From assembly GCF_017377655.1 (NCBI RefSeq), contig NZ_JAFREL010000014.1, positions 1 to 34,700 on the forward strand: 34,700 nucleotides of DNA, in the 5' to 3' direction. The DNA comes from Candidatus Enterococcus ferrettii. Lineage in GTDB: Bacteria; Bacillota; Bacilli; Lactobacillales; Enterococcaceae. Of this stretch, positions 25,380 through 33,600 are shown piece by piece. The position numbers and the translations under genes were made by a program. Position 1 is the stretch's first letter. The number at the start of each line of letters is the position of its first letter. The notes beneath the pieces are model-generated. The model saw only the letters and a list, made by a program, of their open reading frames with translations. It did no database searches and was not told the origin of the DNA.

Positions 25380-25937
25380 ATGAAATTTAGACCTAGTGAA
25401 ATAGAGCATCCCATAAAAATGTACATCCGCAGAGATTTGGGAATAACCGTTGAACAATTCGGCAAGGTAGCGGGTATCCCTCAATCAACCTTGGCGACCT
25501 GGATTAAGCGAGAACGTCGGGTTGAGAAATTGCCCATTGATTTTTATAGCTCACTTGCAACGGTCAGTGAGAAGAAAATTGAGGAAGTATTTCAAGAATT
25601 AGTAAAGTGGCAGCAAAGCTATGATCGTTACAAGCAGGAACGTCTGCAATTGATCGAAAATGAAAAGCCACTATTTGCTCTGGCGGCAGAAGAGGGAGCA
25701 ACAATCTATCGCATTTATCGTGAACGTAAGGAAGAGACACTTTTATTGGAACCAGCCAAAGCACTGCGAAAAGCAGTTGATAAGTTGGATGGAGAATCTT
25801 TTATTCAAGCGATGATTGAAATTTATGGCAAAGCAGCACAACCGATGCCAACCTGGCTAGCACAGACTTTCAGCAACAAAGCTCAAATAAAAGAAGTTGG
25901 CCAAGCTTTTTATAACGAACTGCTGATCAAAGGCTAA
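25380..25937 (+). CDS. Unrecognised protein with N-terminal helix-turn-helix
   Basis: The 185-residue protein starts with a probable helix-turn-helix (about 20-45; GITVEQFGKVAGIPQSTLATWIKRE), which looks like a DNA-binding domain of the phage-repressor type. A charged helical region (about 60-95) and a C-terminal helical part (about 120-185) follow; I cannot place them in a family. There is no membrane segment. The ribosome site AGGTGA is weak but the promoter is strong. The gene is followed after 59 bases by the TMEM175-like gene and is probably co-transcribed with it, so it could regulate its own operon. This is inference only. Confidence 0.75.
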   Translation: MKFRPSEIEHPIKMYIRRDLGITVEQFGKVAGIPQSTLATWIKRERRVEKLPIDFYSSLATVSEKKIEEVFQELVKWQQSYDRYKQERLQLIENEKPLFALAAEEGATIYRIYRERKEETLLLEPAKALRKAVDKLDGESFIQAMIEIYGKAAQPMPTWLAQTFSNKAQIKEVGQAFYNELLIKG

Positions 25938-25942
25938 TCGTA

Positions 25943-25985
25943 TCTTTTGGCTAGTCCCACTCTTTGTATTACACTAGCCAAAAGG
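25943..25985 (+). promoter_or_regulatory. Hairpin partly burying the ribosome binding site of the channel gene
   Basis: TTTTGGCTAGT (25945-25955) pairs with ACTAGCCAAAA (25973-25983) across a 17-base loop; one more C-G pair and a U-G wobble take in the first two G of the GGAG site (25984-25987). No T run follows, so it is not a terminator. The stem begins six bases after the upstream stop codon, so a ribosome finishing that gene would open it. Confidence 0.55.
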
Positions 25986-25996
25986 AGACGATGAAT

Positions 25997-26908
25997 ATGA
26001 AAGAGCGCGTAGTACTATTTAGTGACGCGATTATTGCAATTATTTTAACGATTATGGTTTTAGAGCTGCCCATTAAATATGCAGCAAATGGTGCACTTAA
26101 TTACGCTTCTTTATTCCGGGCAATTGGCATTTATTTTATCAGTTTTTGTTTTGTAGCGAGCGTCTGGTTTCAGATGGCATACGCGTTTAATGCTATTGAA
26201 AAAGTAAAAAACAAAATTTTAGTCGTTTATATGCTGCTGTTGTTTTTGCTGTCATTGGTGCCCTCTTCTACACGTTTGTTAATAGAAGACACCACTCAAG
26301 AAACGCTCTTGATTTATGGTATATTAACTTTGATTGTTACGTTTACGGCCAGAAGAATGGTAGTTTCTTTGACTAAACAAGCTATTCAAGATTCTGAGTC
26401 ACAAAAACGTCGAGTGGATGAATTAAATCGTCAAGATATGTTCAGTTTGATTTCTCGATTGGTATTACTTGTAATCGGATGGTATTTAGTTGAACCAGTA
26501 CTGATTATTTATTTAATACTGCCGATCTTAGCGTTCATGCAAAATGTGGCCGATCGTGAGGAAGATAATTTCGTAGAGACACTCACTCCAGAGCAGCGGT
26601 CAATGTATTTTGAGGATCGTGGTGGTGACCTACGCACAGCTGCCAAAAGGTATTCTCAACTACTGCGAGAGTCTCTAAAGGATGGGGATAACAAAAATCG
26701 TTGGTCCGCTTTGATGGATGAGTGGGATAAACGGGTAAATCAGGAACTTTCGACAAAGGAACAGCAGCTTAATCAAGTAACGGATGCGAAAGAAAAGGCG
26801 AAACTGACATTTGAAGTAGCTCAGCTGAAAAAGCAGCAGCAATCAATTGGCATGCAACGGCAACGATATCAACAACGAACTGCTCGAGTAAGAAATCAAC
26901 AAAAATAA
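25997..26908 (+). CDS. TMEM175-like (DUF1211) potassium channel homologue
   Basis: The 303-residue protein carries the TMEM175 signature at its start: Arg4 and FSDAIIAI (8-15) followed by LELP (22-25). Bacterial TMEM175 proteins are six-helix subunits that form tetrameric potassium channels. About six hydrophobic segments fall within residues 8-190. The last 100 residues are soluble, charged and Gln/Lys-rich, and look like a coiled coil (about 230-295); this tail is longer than in minimal bacterial homologues as I recall them. The ATG at 25997 is better spaced from GGAG than the one at 25991. Translation may be coupled to the upstream gene through the hairpin at 25943-25985. Confidence 0.82.
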   Translation: MKERVVLFSDAIIAIILTIMVLELPIKYAANGALNYASLFRAIGIYFISFCFVASVWFQMAYAFNAIEKVKNKILVVYMLLLFLLSLVPSSTRLLIEDTTQETLLIYGILTLIVTFTARRMVVSLTKQAIQDSESQKRRVDELNRQDMFSLISRLVLLVIGWYLVEPVLIIYLILPILAFMQNVADREEDNFVETLTPEQRSMYFEDRGGDLRTAAKRYSQLLRESLKDGDNKNRWSALMDEWDKRVNQELSTKEQQLNQVTDAKEKAKLTFEVAQLKKQQQSIGMQRQRYQQRTARVRNQQK

Positions 26909-27003
26909 TTTCTCAAGCATATACAGACTTTTTTTTCACTGGAAAGAACAAGAAATCTTCCAATTGTTGCAATTCAAATGAACGGAAAATAAATAAACTG
27001 GAC

Positions 27004-27047
27004 AGCAAGAGATCATGGTTACGTGAATGATCTCTTGCTTTTTTTTT
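27004..27047 (+). terminator. Terminator after the channel gene
   Basis: Perfect 13-bp stem AGCAAGAGATCAT/ATGATCTCTTGCT with a 10-base loop followed by a run of eight T. It lies about 95 bases past the stop codon. Confidence 0.93.
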
Positions 27048-27082
27048 CGCAAAAAATGCTCATAAATTTCAGGTATTAATAA

Positions 27083-27111
27083 GAGACAAAGCGTCAGTTC
27101 GGTGGTATGAT
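27083..27111 (+). promoter_or_regulatory. Predicted promoter of the MFS drug exporter gene
   Basis: GAGACA (27083-27088) and TATGAT (27106-27111) are 17 bases apart, with TGG before TATGAT giving an extended -10. The predicted start is near 27118. Confidence 0.55.
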
Positions 27112-27125
27112 AATTTGCAAATGAG

Positions 27126-27144
27126 CAGTGACGATTCGTCACTG
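27126..27144. promoter_or_regulatory. Perfect 19-bp palindrome, candidate repressor operator
   Basis: CAGTGACGA and TCGTCACTG flank a single central T. The site lies immediately downstream of the predicted transcription start of the exporter gene, the usual place for a TetR or MarR-type operator. No regulator gene adjoins it. Confidence 0.6.
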
Positions 27145-27224
27145 ATGGAAATCAGTTATTCTGATTAATTCCAATTACAAATGATTTACCAATAGAATAA
27201 TCTACTAGAAAGGACTTGTTAACA

Positions 27225-28691
27225 TTGAAAAAATCTACTTTTGCATTAATAATTTTTATCACTGGTGTATTTATGTCAGCCTTAGACAACGGAATTATCT
27301 CCAGCGCACTGTCGACGATTAACTACTCCTTTAATGTAAGTGAAGTGCAGGGAACGTGGGGAATTACTCTTTATACATTAGGAATGGCCATTTCAACCCC
27401 CATTATCGGGAAATTAGCTGACAAATTTGGTCGTCGCAAGCTTTTCCTGATTGAAATTAGTATTTTTGCTTTGGGTTCGTTGCTGGTTGCTCTGAGTCCT
27501 GCTTTTATCTTTTTCTTAGGAGCACGTTTGATACAATCAATTGGCGGTGGAGGAATTTTTATTATTGCCTCTAGTCATGTGCTCTCCACTTATCCAAAGG
27601 AAAAACAAGGTGGACTGCTGGGAATTCTGGGAGCAATAAATGGAGTTGCCTCGGTCGTGGGCCCCAACTTGGGGAGTGTAATTTTGAATGCTACAGGTCA
27701 TTGGAGTTGGCTGTTTCTTATAAATTTGCCCATTGCGGTATTTGTGTTAATCAGCGGATTTCTTGTAATTCCTGAAACCAAAGCAACTGCGATTAACAGG
27801 CTTGATTATAAGGGATTGGTACTGTTGACTTTAGGAATTTTAAGCTTTATGTTTGCAATCACTAATTTACAGAGTGGTTCATTGATCAGTAGCTTATTGC
27901 AGCCGCAAGTATGGGGAGTGTTCATACTTGGTTTATTCCTTTTTGCTATGTTTATTCAAATTGAAAAGAGCGTCAAGGAAGGTGTCGATCCATTTTTACC
28001 TTATCAATTACTTAGGAGTCGGGGGTTTGTATTAACCTTGTTCATGGGATTGTTGTCAGGAACCTTAATTGCTGTGTTTGTTTTTATCCCAAGTTTTGTG
28101 GAGCAGCGTTATGGTATATCGGCTAATAATAGTGGCGTCTGGATGAGCGGGATAGGATTGGGGTCTATTGTCGGTGCAGGTGCAGGTGGTGCTTTGGTAT
28201 CAAAACAAGGTGCAACCAAGACAATTATCCTTTCTGGATTGCTGTCTGCTTTTGGTTTTGCTTTGGTAGCTTTTCTTAGCCCTTCTGTTTGGTGGTTTGT
28301 TGGGTCGTCTACAATCGCTGGCATCGGATTTGGAATGTTGATGGGAGCACCGTTCTCCGTTCTAATGTCAGAAATCGCTAGTGAGAAAGACAGCGGTGTC
28401 GCTCTAGGGACATTATCTGTTTCTCGTCAGATTGGCTTGACCTTGGCACCAACGATCTATGCTACATTAGTCCTACAAGGTTTTAGCGGAATCGAACTCG
28501 GAAAGGCTACTTCTGTGGAACAAGCCTATCGAAAACTACAAGAAATGAGTGCTGGGATTGAGAAGAATAATTTGCTAAATGCTTTCCATGCTGCAGCAGC
28601 TGAAGCTTACCAACAAATGTTTCTATTTGCCGTGGCTGCCTCTGTTTTGATATTCTTAGGTGGCAGCTACCTAAAAAAGAAGAAGTTTTAA
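27225..28691 (+). CDS. MFS multidrug efflux transporter, DHA2 (14-TM) type
   Basis: A 488-residue drug:proton antiporter of the 14-helix DHA2 family by length and motifs. Motif A is GKLADKFGRRKLF (about 62-74) and motif C-like GVASVVGPNLGSVI (about 141-154) marks export rather than import. The start is TTG 27225 with AAAGGA 10 bases before; the in-frame TTG at 27216 is too close to that site. It stands alone, bounded by a promoter with a palindromic operator and a terminator. Drug specificity cannot be read; relatives in Firmicutes (LmrB, Lde-type) export lincosamides, quinolones or dyes. Confidence 0.88.
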   Translation: MKKSTFALIIFITGVFMSALDNGIISSALSTINYSFNVSEVQGTWGITLYTLGMAISTPIIGKLADKFGRRKLFLIEISIFALGSLLVALSPAFIFFLGARLIQSIGGGGIFIIASSHVLSTYPKEKQGGLLGILGAINGVASVVGPNLGSVILNATGHWSWLFLINLPIAVFVLISGFLVIPETKATAINRLDYKGLVLLTLGILSFMFAITNLQSGSLISSLLQPQVWGVFILGLFLFAMFIQIEKSVKEGVDPFLPYQLLRSRGFVLTLFMGLLSGTLIAVFVFIPSFVEQRYGISANNSGVWMSGIGLGSIVGAGAGGALVSKQGATKTIILSGLLSAFGFALVAFLSPSVWWFVGSSTIAGIGFGMLMGAPFSVLMSEIASEKDSGVALGTLSVSRQIGLTLAPTIYATLVLQGFSGIELGKATSVEQAYRKLQEMSAGIEKNNLLNAFHAAAAEAYQQMFLFAVAASVLIFLGGSYLKKKKF

Positions 28692-28705
28692 TAGGAAGTA
28701 AAAAA

Positions 28706-28757
28706 ACAATCAGTATAAATCGATCATTTGTCGATCTATTGCTGATTGTCTTTTTTT
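28706..28757 (+). terminator. Terminator of the MFS exporter gene
   Basis: An 8-bp outer stem ACAATCAG/CTGATTGT encloses an inner ATCGA/TCGAT stem and is followed by a run of seven T. Confidence 0.85.
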
Positions 28758-28778
28758 AAGAAATTTGCCGCCTGAATT

Positions 28779-28821
28779 AAAAAAGGGTTAAAAAGCCTGC
28801 TGACTTCTTAACGCCTTTTTT
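28779..28821. terminator. Bidirectional terminator between convergent genes
   Basis: AAAAAAGG and CCTTTTTT flank TTAA/TTAA arms with a one-base bulge. Both strands end in T runs. It mainly serves the leftward gene ending at 28857. Confidence 0.65.
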
Positions 28822-28856
28822 ACTCGTAGTCATTTTCCTACTATTATAAGTGTTTT

Positions 28857-29186
28857 TTATAGCTCTGCGCGAATCGTTCCCGACAATTTAGACAACTCTT
28901 CGGTTGTTCGGCTGGTGTGTCGTGCAATATCTGCTACACGCAAGAAACTGTTTTTGTACATAGCAACTTCGCGCAGCTTTTTATATTTTTCTTCGACCTC
29001 ATTGTATGTGACCGGTTTTCGATCGGTTTGCTCTACGGTTTCAGAACCGTTTACATAATGTAGACCTAAAAAAGACAACGCATCATTGACACCGTCTAAG
29101 AAAGCCTCGTACTCTTCTTGACGAATTTTCCCGTCAGCTAAGCGTTTCTTTTGTTTTTCAATAAAAAGTTCTACCACTGTTTCCAT
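28857..29186 (-). CDS. Small cytoplasmic protein of unknown function
   Basis: A 109-residue, highly charged, mostly helical protein that I do not recognise. Residues 1-45 resemble a helical hairpin (ELFIEKQKKRLADGKI, then EEYEAFLDGVNDAL), and residues 75-105 look like another helical pair. No membrane segment or cysteine motif is seen. The ATG at 29186 is preceded by a G-rich GGGGG site; the longer reading frame start upstream has none. A TACAAT -10 candidate lies at 29240-29235 on the minus strand. Confidence 0.7.
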   Translation of the reverse strand: METVVELFIEKQKKRLADGKIRQEEYEAFLDGVNDALSFLGLHYVNGSETVEQTDRKPVTYNEVEEKYKKLREVAMYKNSFLRVADIARHTSRTTEELSKLSGTIRAEL

Positions 29187-29343
29187 TCTACTACCCCCAA
29201 TTGTTTGAAGAAAGAACAAACTCTTTTCCTATTTATTGTACTATGAAAAATCAGTTTTGTGTCAGCAAAAAAGTAAAAAGAAGAGGAAAATCCCACAAAA
29301 AGATCAATCGTTATAATAAAACCAAAAAATTCTGAGAATCCCT

Positions 29344-29372
29344 ATAATTTCCGGTTTCTTTTATGGTAAAAT
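29344..29372 (+). promoter_or_regulatory. Predicted promoter of the exporter operon
   Basis: TGG followed by TAAAAT (29367-29372) gives an extended -10; the -35 position (ATAATT) is poor. The transcript would start about 20 bases before the first gene. Confidence 0.4.
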
Positions 29373-29398
29373 GATTAAAATGCAAAGGAGTGAAAAAC

Positions 29399-29881
29399 TT
29401 GGAAAACATTGAAAAGCATCTCAGAAAAGCTAAAACTTGGAATATGGTGCTTCTAGTACTTGGGTTAATTTCTTTAATTATTACTTTATTCGGTTTGCCA
29501 GAAACATTGAATCCTACGAAAAAAACTTATGACGCTTTGGGTTCCTATGGTGCTCAAATGTATGAATACTTAAATAGTCCTATGGCTAAAGCGATTGCAA
29601 TTATTGGCTTGCTGATTTCCATCGGGTTGCTTGTCTGCTATTTTATGGCGAATAAGAAATTGAAAGAGGGAAAGGCTCCTTCGAAAATTCCTTACTATGC
29701 CAAGCTTGCTTGGACAGTTATCTCTTTGATAATTGGTTTTATTGCTGTACCAAGTGGCGAATATATGGGAGTGGATATGTCAAGATTTACTCAAATTTCA
29801 TCAATTGTCAGCAGTATTATCATTTCAATTCCAGTCATATTAGTAATCGTTCATCTTTTTAAAGCTGAACCTGAGGAGTAA
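29399..29881 (+). CDS. Four-TM membrane protein of the exporter operon
   Basis: A 160-residue protein with four clear hydrophobic segments (about 15-35, 61-84, 98-118 and 130-152) and short charged ends. I do not recognise a family. The start is TTG 29399, eight bases after AAAGGAG; the GTG at 29390 lies within that site. It is first in an operon with a membrane-fusion protein, an ATPase and a permease. B. subtilis yknWXYZ also begins with a small multi-helix protein (YknW) that helps assemble the exporter; homology to YknW is not shown here, only the same layout. Confidence 0.78.
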   Translation: MENIEKHLRKAKTWNMVLLVLGLISLIITLFGLPETLNPTKKTYDALGSYGAQMYEYLNSPMAKAIAIIGLLISIGLLVCYFMANKKLKEGKAPSKIPYYAKLAWTVISLIIGFIAVPSGEYMGVDMSRFTQISSIVSSIIISIPVILVIVHLFKAEPEE

Positions 29882-29884
29882 ATT

Positions 29885-31108
29885 ATGAAAAAGAAAAAAA
29901 TGACTAAAAAGAAAAAAGTACGTTTAAGTATTATTGCTGGTGTGTTAGCGATTGTTTTATTGGTTGGTGCGTATGTATTTTCACAAAATCGCACATCTAG
30001 TGCAGAACAAACCAGCGACTACCAAACAGTTACCTTAAAAAAGGCTGAGGATCTAACTTTTAACGGTGCTGTTACAGCCTCCGATACTCAAGATTACAAT
30101 CTAGATTCGACATTAGGAAAAATTACCCAGATTCATGTGACTGACGGTCAGCAGGTGGAAGCTGGAACTGTTTTATTGAGCTATGAGAGTCCAGAGTATC
30201 AATCGCAGGTTGATGAACAGAATAATAGTATGAGTAAACTGAACTTAGCTTTGACTAATGCACAGGAAAGCTTAGCAGCAGCTCAAGCTAAACAAGTAAA
30301 AGCAAATCAACAGTTAAATGATGCGATTACAAACTACAATAATACGAATGAAAACAGCAGTGAAGAGGCTGCTATGAAAAAAGAGCAGTACAAAGGGGAA
30401 ATTACTCAGTATGAGAGTTCTTTAGAGGCTGCCAACGATGCTGTACTTCAATCGCAGCAGTTAGTTGAATCATCACAAGTTGATTTACAGTCAGGGAATC
30501 AATCAATTTCTAATTTACAAAACAAAGCACATACTACCGTGAACAGCACAACTGGTGGTGTTGCTTATGTGAATGAAAAAGGAAAAACTGATCCAAGTGT
30601 TGCGGTTGTTCAAATTGTCAGCTCAGATGTGACAATTGAAGGCAAAGCTTCTGAATATGATTTTCAGCGTTTACAAAAAGACCAGCGTGTGACAGTTAAG
30701 CCGGTAACCTCAGATGAAGAAATCCAAGGAACGATTACCAACGTTAATCAATTGCCTGAGGTGGCCGCGCCTGCTGCGAATGGTTCACAGGGTGGAGCCA
30801 GTGCCAATTCAGTTTCAGTAGCCAATTATGATTTCTCTGTAAAACCAGACAGACCACTTCAATACGGATATAATGTTCAAATTACTTTACCTTTGGATGA
30901 AGTTCGTTTGCCAAGTAATGGGGTTGTAGAAAAAGACGGGAAGCAGTATGTTTTCGTAGCCAAAAACGGCAAAGTTAAGAAAACAGAAGTCCAAACGGAA
31001 GAACGCAACGGTTTCTTAGTCGTTAAAGCAGGTGTGAAAGCAAAAGATCAGATTGTTTCCAATCCTGATGACGAGTTAAAGGATGGTCAGGAATTGGCGG
31101 TGAATTAA
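29885..31108 (+). CDS. Membrane-fusion (HlyD/MacA/YknX-like) exporter subunit
   Basis: A 407-residue periplasm-type adaptor for a MacB-like exporter. A Lys-rich N-terminus (1-12) precedes one transmembrane anchor (about 14-32). The first half of a lipoyl-like domain lies at about 70-105 (HVTDGQQVEAGTVLL), then a long coiled coil (about 108-205, Gln/Asn/Ala-rich), the second lipoyl half, and a beta-barrel (about 235-330). The last 70 residues resemble the membrane-proximal domain (VFVAKNGKVKKTEVQ). The ATG follows GAGGAG and is three bases after the preceding stop. In a Gram-positive cell the adaptor would sit on the outer face of the membrane. Confidence 0.88.
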   Translation: MKKKKMTKKKKVRLSIIAGVLAIVLLVGAYVFSQNRTSSAEQTSDYQTVTLKKAEDLTFNGAVTASDTQDYNLDSTLGKITQIHVTDGQQVEAGTVLLSYESPEYQSQVDEQNNSMSKLNLALTNAQESLAAAQAKQVKANQQLNDAITNYNNTNENSSEEAAMKKEQYKGEITQYESSLEAANDAVLQSQQLVESSQVDLQSGNQSISNLQNKAHTTVNSTTGGVAYVNEKGKTDPSVAVVQIVSSDVTIEGKASEYDFQRLQKDQRVTVKPVTSDEEIQGTITNVNQLPEVAAPAANGSQGGASANSVSVANYDFSVKPDRPLQYGYNVQITLPLDEVRLPSNGVVEKDGKQYVFVAKNGKVKKTEVQTEERNGFLVVKAGVKAKDQIVSNPDDELKDGQELAVN

Positions 31109-31795
31109 ATGATCGAGTTGAAAAACATTAATAAATACTACCGATCAGAAGAAGAAACACTGCATGTACTAAAGGATATTAATCTTTTTGCAGATGCTGG
31201 AGAAATGATTGCGGTTATGGGCCCTTCTGGTTCAGGGAAATCAACCTTGATTAATACCTTGGGCTTTATTGATACCAAATTTGATGGGGAGTATTTGTTT
31301 GAAGGGGAAAACTTAGTGACCTCTTCCGATGATCGCTTGTCTAAAGTTCGTAACGAAATCGTAGGCTTCGTTTTTCAGAATTTTAGCCTGATTGAAAACA
31401 ATACTGTTTATGAAAATGTTGAACTGCCGCTACTGTACAGTGGTTTAGGTTTCCATCAAACCAAAGAAAGAGTAATGACCGCCTTAGAAAAGGTTGGTCT
31501 GGCAGATAAAGCAGAGAAACATCCCAAACAGCTGTCTGGTGGTCAACAGCAGCGGGTAGCGATTGCCCGAGCATTGATTAATCAGCCAAAGTTCTTAATT
31601 GCTGACGAACCGACAGGAGCATTAGATACTCATACTTCACAAGAAATTATGGAGCTCTTCCAAGAACTAAATCGTAATGAAGGGGCAACAATTTTCATGG
31701 TTACCCATGATCCAGAAGTTGTTCCCTATTGTACCCGTTTAGTTTCGATTCGTGATGGTGCGATTATCGAAGACAAGGCGGTGGTCAGCGAATGA
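31109..31795 (+). CDS. MacB-type ABC exporter ATPase
   Basis: A 228-residue ATPase of the LolD/MacB/YknY family. Walker A GPSGSGKS is at 38-45, the Q-loop FVFQNFSLI near 88-96, the signature LSGGQQQR from 142, Walker B FLIADEP at 162-168 and the H-loop MVTHDPE near 196-202. The start codon directly follows the adaptor gene stop, and its stop overlaps the permease start (ATGA). It should power the permease encoded next. Substrates of relatives include antimicrobial peptides, toxins and lipids; none can be assigned here. Confidence 0.93.
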   Translation: MIELKNINKYYRSEEETLHVLKDINLFADAGEMIAVMGPSGSGKSTLINTLGFIDTKFDGEYLFEGENLVTSSDDRLSKVRNEIVGFVFQNFSLIENNTVYENVELPLLYSGLGFHQTKERVMTALEKVGLADKAEKHPKQLSGGQQQRVAIARALINQPKFLIADEPTGALDTHTSQEIMELFQELNRNEGATIFMVTHDPEVVPYCTRLVSIRDGAIIEDKAVVSE

Positions 31796-33006
31796 AGTTA
31801 TACGTAAACTGGCGTTCCTCTTTAGGATCCATTTTTAAAAACAAAAAACGCAGCTTTCTGACTATGTTCGGGATTATCATTGGAATCGCGGCGGTTATTG
31901 CGATCCTATCCATTGGTAAGGCGTATGAAAAGCAAATGATCAGTGCTTTATCTGCTGGTGATTCTGATCGTTTGGAAGTGAATTTGCAATTTACACCAGA
32001 TGATTATAACTTATACAATTCGAATATGGATTTGATTCCTAAAACAGATTTTACTGCTTTGGAAGAAATTCCTGGAGTGGAATCAATTGAGTATCCTCTA
32101 CCTGATTACACCTCTGATATGTATTATTTTTCGCAAACTTTATCGGTTCGTGGAAAAACCAAAGATTATCGTCTGGGCATAAAAGATACGGAGGGTACCG
32201 AAGCGGTCGTTGGCCGTGGACTAACAAACTACGACAATGAGACAATCGAAAAAATTGTAACCATTGATGAAGGATTAGCAGAAGAGCTTTATGGCGGAAG
32301 TGAACAGGCTATAGGTCGTGGGATTACGATGGACAAGGGTGCTGTAATGACTATTGTCGGAGTCTACCCACGAGTGGAAGGCGACACTATGTTCTCAAAT
32401 GGCGCAGCCGCTATCGAAATTCCGTTAGAAACCTACAAACAGGTTTTTGGCAATTCTGAAGATACCAGTTCAATTACCTTGGTTTTATCATCAGGTGCGC
32501 AAATGAATAAAGTTGCGGACAAAGCCATTAAGACTTTGGAAGAAAAAGGAATGATGCGGGATTTAGGCAAGTATTCTGTTTCTAACATGGCTATGATGAC
32601 GGATGAAATCAGCAATATGATGAGTACTATCACCGTCTTCATTAGTTCAGTGGCGGGTATTTCACTCTTCATTGCTGGAGTCGGAGTTATGAATATGATG
32701 TATATCTCGGTTTCAGAACGAACCAAAGAAATCGGGATTCGTCGGGCACTTGGGGCAACTCGTGGTGCTATTCGTACGCAGTTCTTGCTAGAAGGTATGA
32801 CCTTAACCCTAGTCGGTGGGATTATCGGCTATATCGTTGGGATGATCTTAGCGTATGCTCTGGGCTCAACTATGGGACTGGAGGTAACGATCGATCTGTT
32901 TACCGTTATTCTAGCGGTTGGTGTTTCCAGTGGTATTGGGCTAGTATTCTCGGTGATGCCGGCTTCTGAGGCCGCTCGAAAAGACCTAATTGATATATTA
33001 CGTTAA
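31792..33006 (+). CDS. MacB/YknZ-type ABC exporter permease
   Basis: A 404-residue permease with the MacB topology: one N-terminal helix (about 20-42), a large outer MacB_PCD domain (about 45-270), and a C-terminal FtsX domain with three helices (about 280-400). The cytoplasmic coupling helix SERTKEIGIRRALGATRG (about 304-321) is the family hallmark. The start overlaps the ATPase stop by four bases. Together with the previous three genes it forms a complete exporter of the type that uses a mechanotransmission cycle rather than a transmembrane channel. Confidence 0.92.
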   Translation: MKLYVNWRSSLGSIFKNKKRSFLTMFGIIIGIAAVIAILSIGKAYEKQMISALSAGDSDRLEVNLQFTPDDYNLYNSNMDLIPKTDFTALEEIPGVESIEYPLPDYTSDMYYFSQTLSVRGKTKDYRLGIKDTEGTEAVVGRGLTNYDNETIEKIVTIDEGLAEELYGGSEQAIGRGITMDKGAVMTIVGVYPRVEGDTMFSNGAAAIEIPLETYKQVFGNSEDTSSITLVLSSGAQMNKVADKAIKTLEEKGMMRDLGKYSVSNMAMMTDEISNMMSTITVFISSVAGISLFIAGVGVMNMMYISVSERTKEIGIRRALGATRGAIRTQFLLEGMTLTLVGGIIGYIVGMILAYALGSTMGLEVTIDLFTVILAVGVSSGIGLVFSVMPASEAARKDLIDILR

Positions 33007-33009
33007 ATC

Positions 33010-33054
33010 AAAAAGTCCAACTGTCAAAGTTAAATTGACAGTTGGACTTTTTTT
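33010..33054 (+). terminator. Strong terminator of the exporter operon
   Basis: Perfect 18-bp stem (33010-33027 with 33035-33052, core GTCCAACTGTCAA) with a 7-base loop, ending in a T run four bases after the permease stop. Confidence 0.95.
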
Positions 33055-33105
33055 GTGAATAATAGAATGATAATAAAAAATAATGAAGGACTGTGAGGGT
33101 TTGCT

Positions 33106-33600
33106 ATGGAAAAAGCCAAACAGCATCAATTGTTAAAATTGATCGAAAAAGACTGTCGATTAACAACACAAGAGTATGCCATTATGCTAGGTGAAGAAGA
33201 AAGCATTGTAGCAGCGGAAATCAATCGATTAGAAGAGGCCAAAGTAATTGCCGGCTACCGCGCGTTGGTTGACTGGGACAAAGTTGAAGATGATTGGATC
33301 GAAGCGTTGGTTGAGATCAGCACTTTGCCACAAGGCGAGGACGGCTATAAAAAAGTTGGCGATACCATCAGAAAATTTCCTGAAGTAGAATCCTTGTACT
33401 TTATTAGCGGTGGATTTGATTTTATTGTTTTGGTTCAAGGGCGCAATATCAAAGAAATCTCCAAGTTTATTTCAAGTAATTTAGCACCGATCCCAGAAGT
33501 TACCGGGACTAGAACCCACTTCTTGTTGGACAAGTTCAAACAATGGGGAATTGATCTGGAGGACGATAGTATCGATCACCGGATTATGGTGTCACCATGA
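33106..33600 (+). CDS. Lrp/AsnC-family transcriptional regulator
   Basis: A 164-residue regulator with an N-terminal winged helix (about 1-60) and a C-terminal RAM/AsnC ligand-binding domain (about 68-145, with the GGFDFIVLVQG strand). The helix-turn-helix is divergent from classic AsnC. The ATG has GAGGG upstream. Its stop overlaps the start of an aminotransferase gene, an arrangement like B. subtilis alaR-alaT, where the Lrp-type protein activates the aminotransferase gene. A similar local role, sensing an amino acid, is likely but not shown. Confidence 0.88.
   Translation: MEKAKQHQLLKLIEKDCRLTTQEYAIMLGEEESIVAAEINRLEEAKVIAGYRALVDWDKVEDDWIEALVEISTLPQGEDGYKKVGDTIRKFPEVESLYFISGGFDFIVLVQGRNIKEISKFISSNLAPIPEVTGTRTHFLLDKFKQWGIDLEDDSIDHRIMVSP

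Noticed and set aside
33042..33074. Promoter of the Lrp gene using TTGGAC and GATAAT
   Set aside because: The spacing is 21 bases and TTGGAC lies inside the preceding terminator stem; too weak to report.
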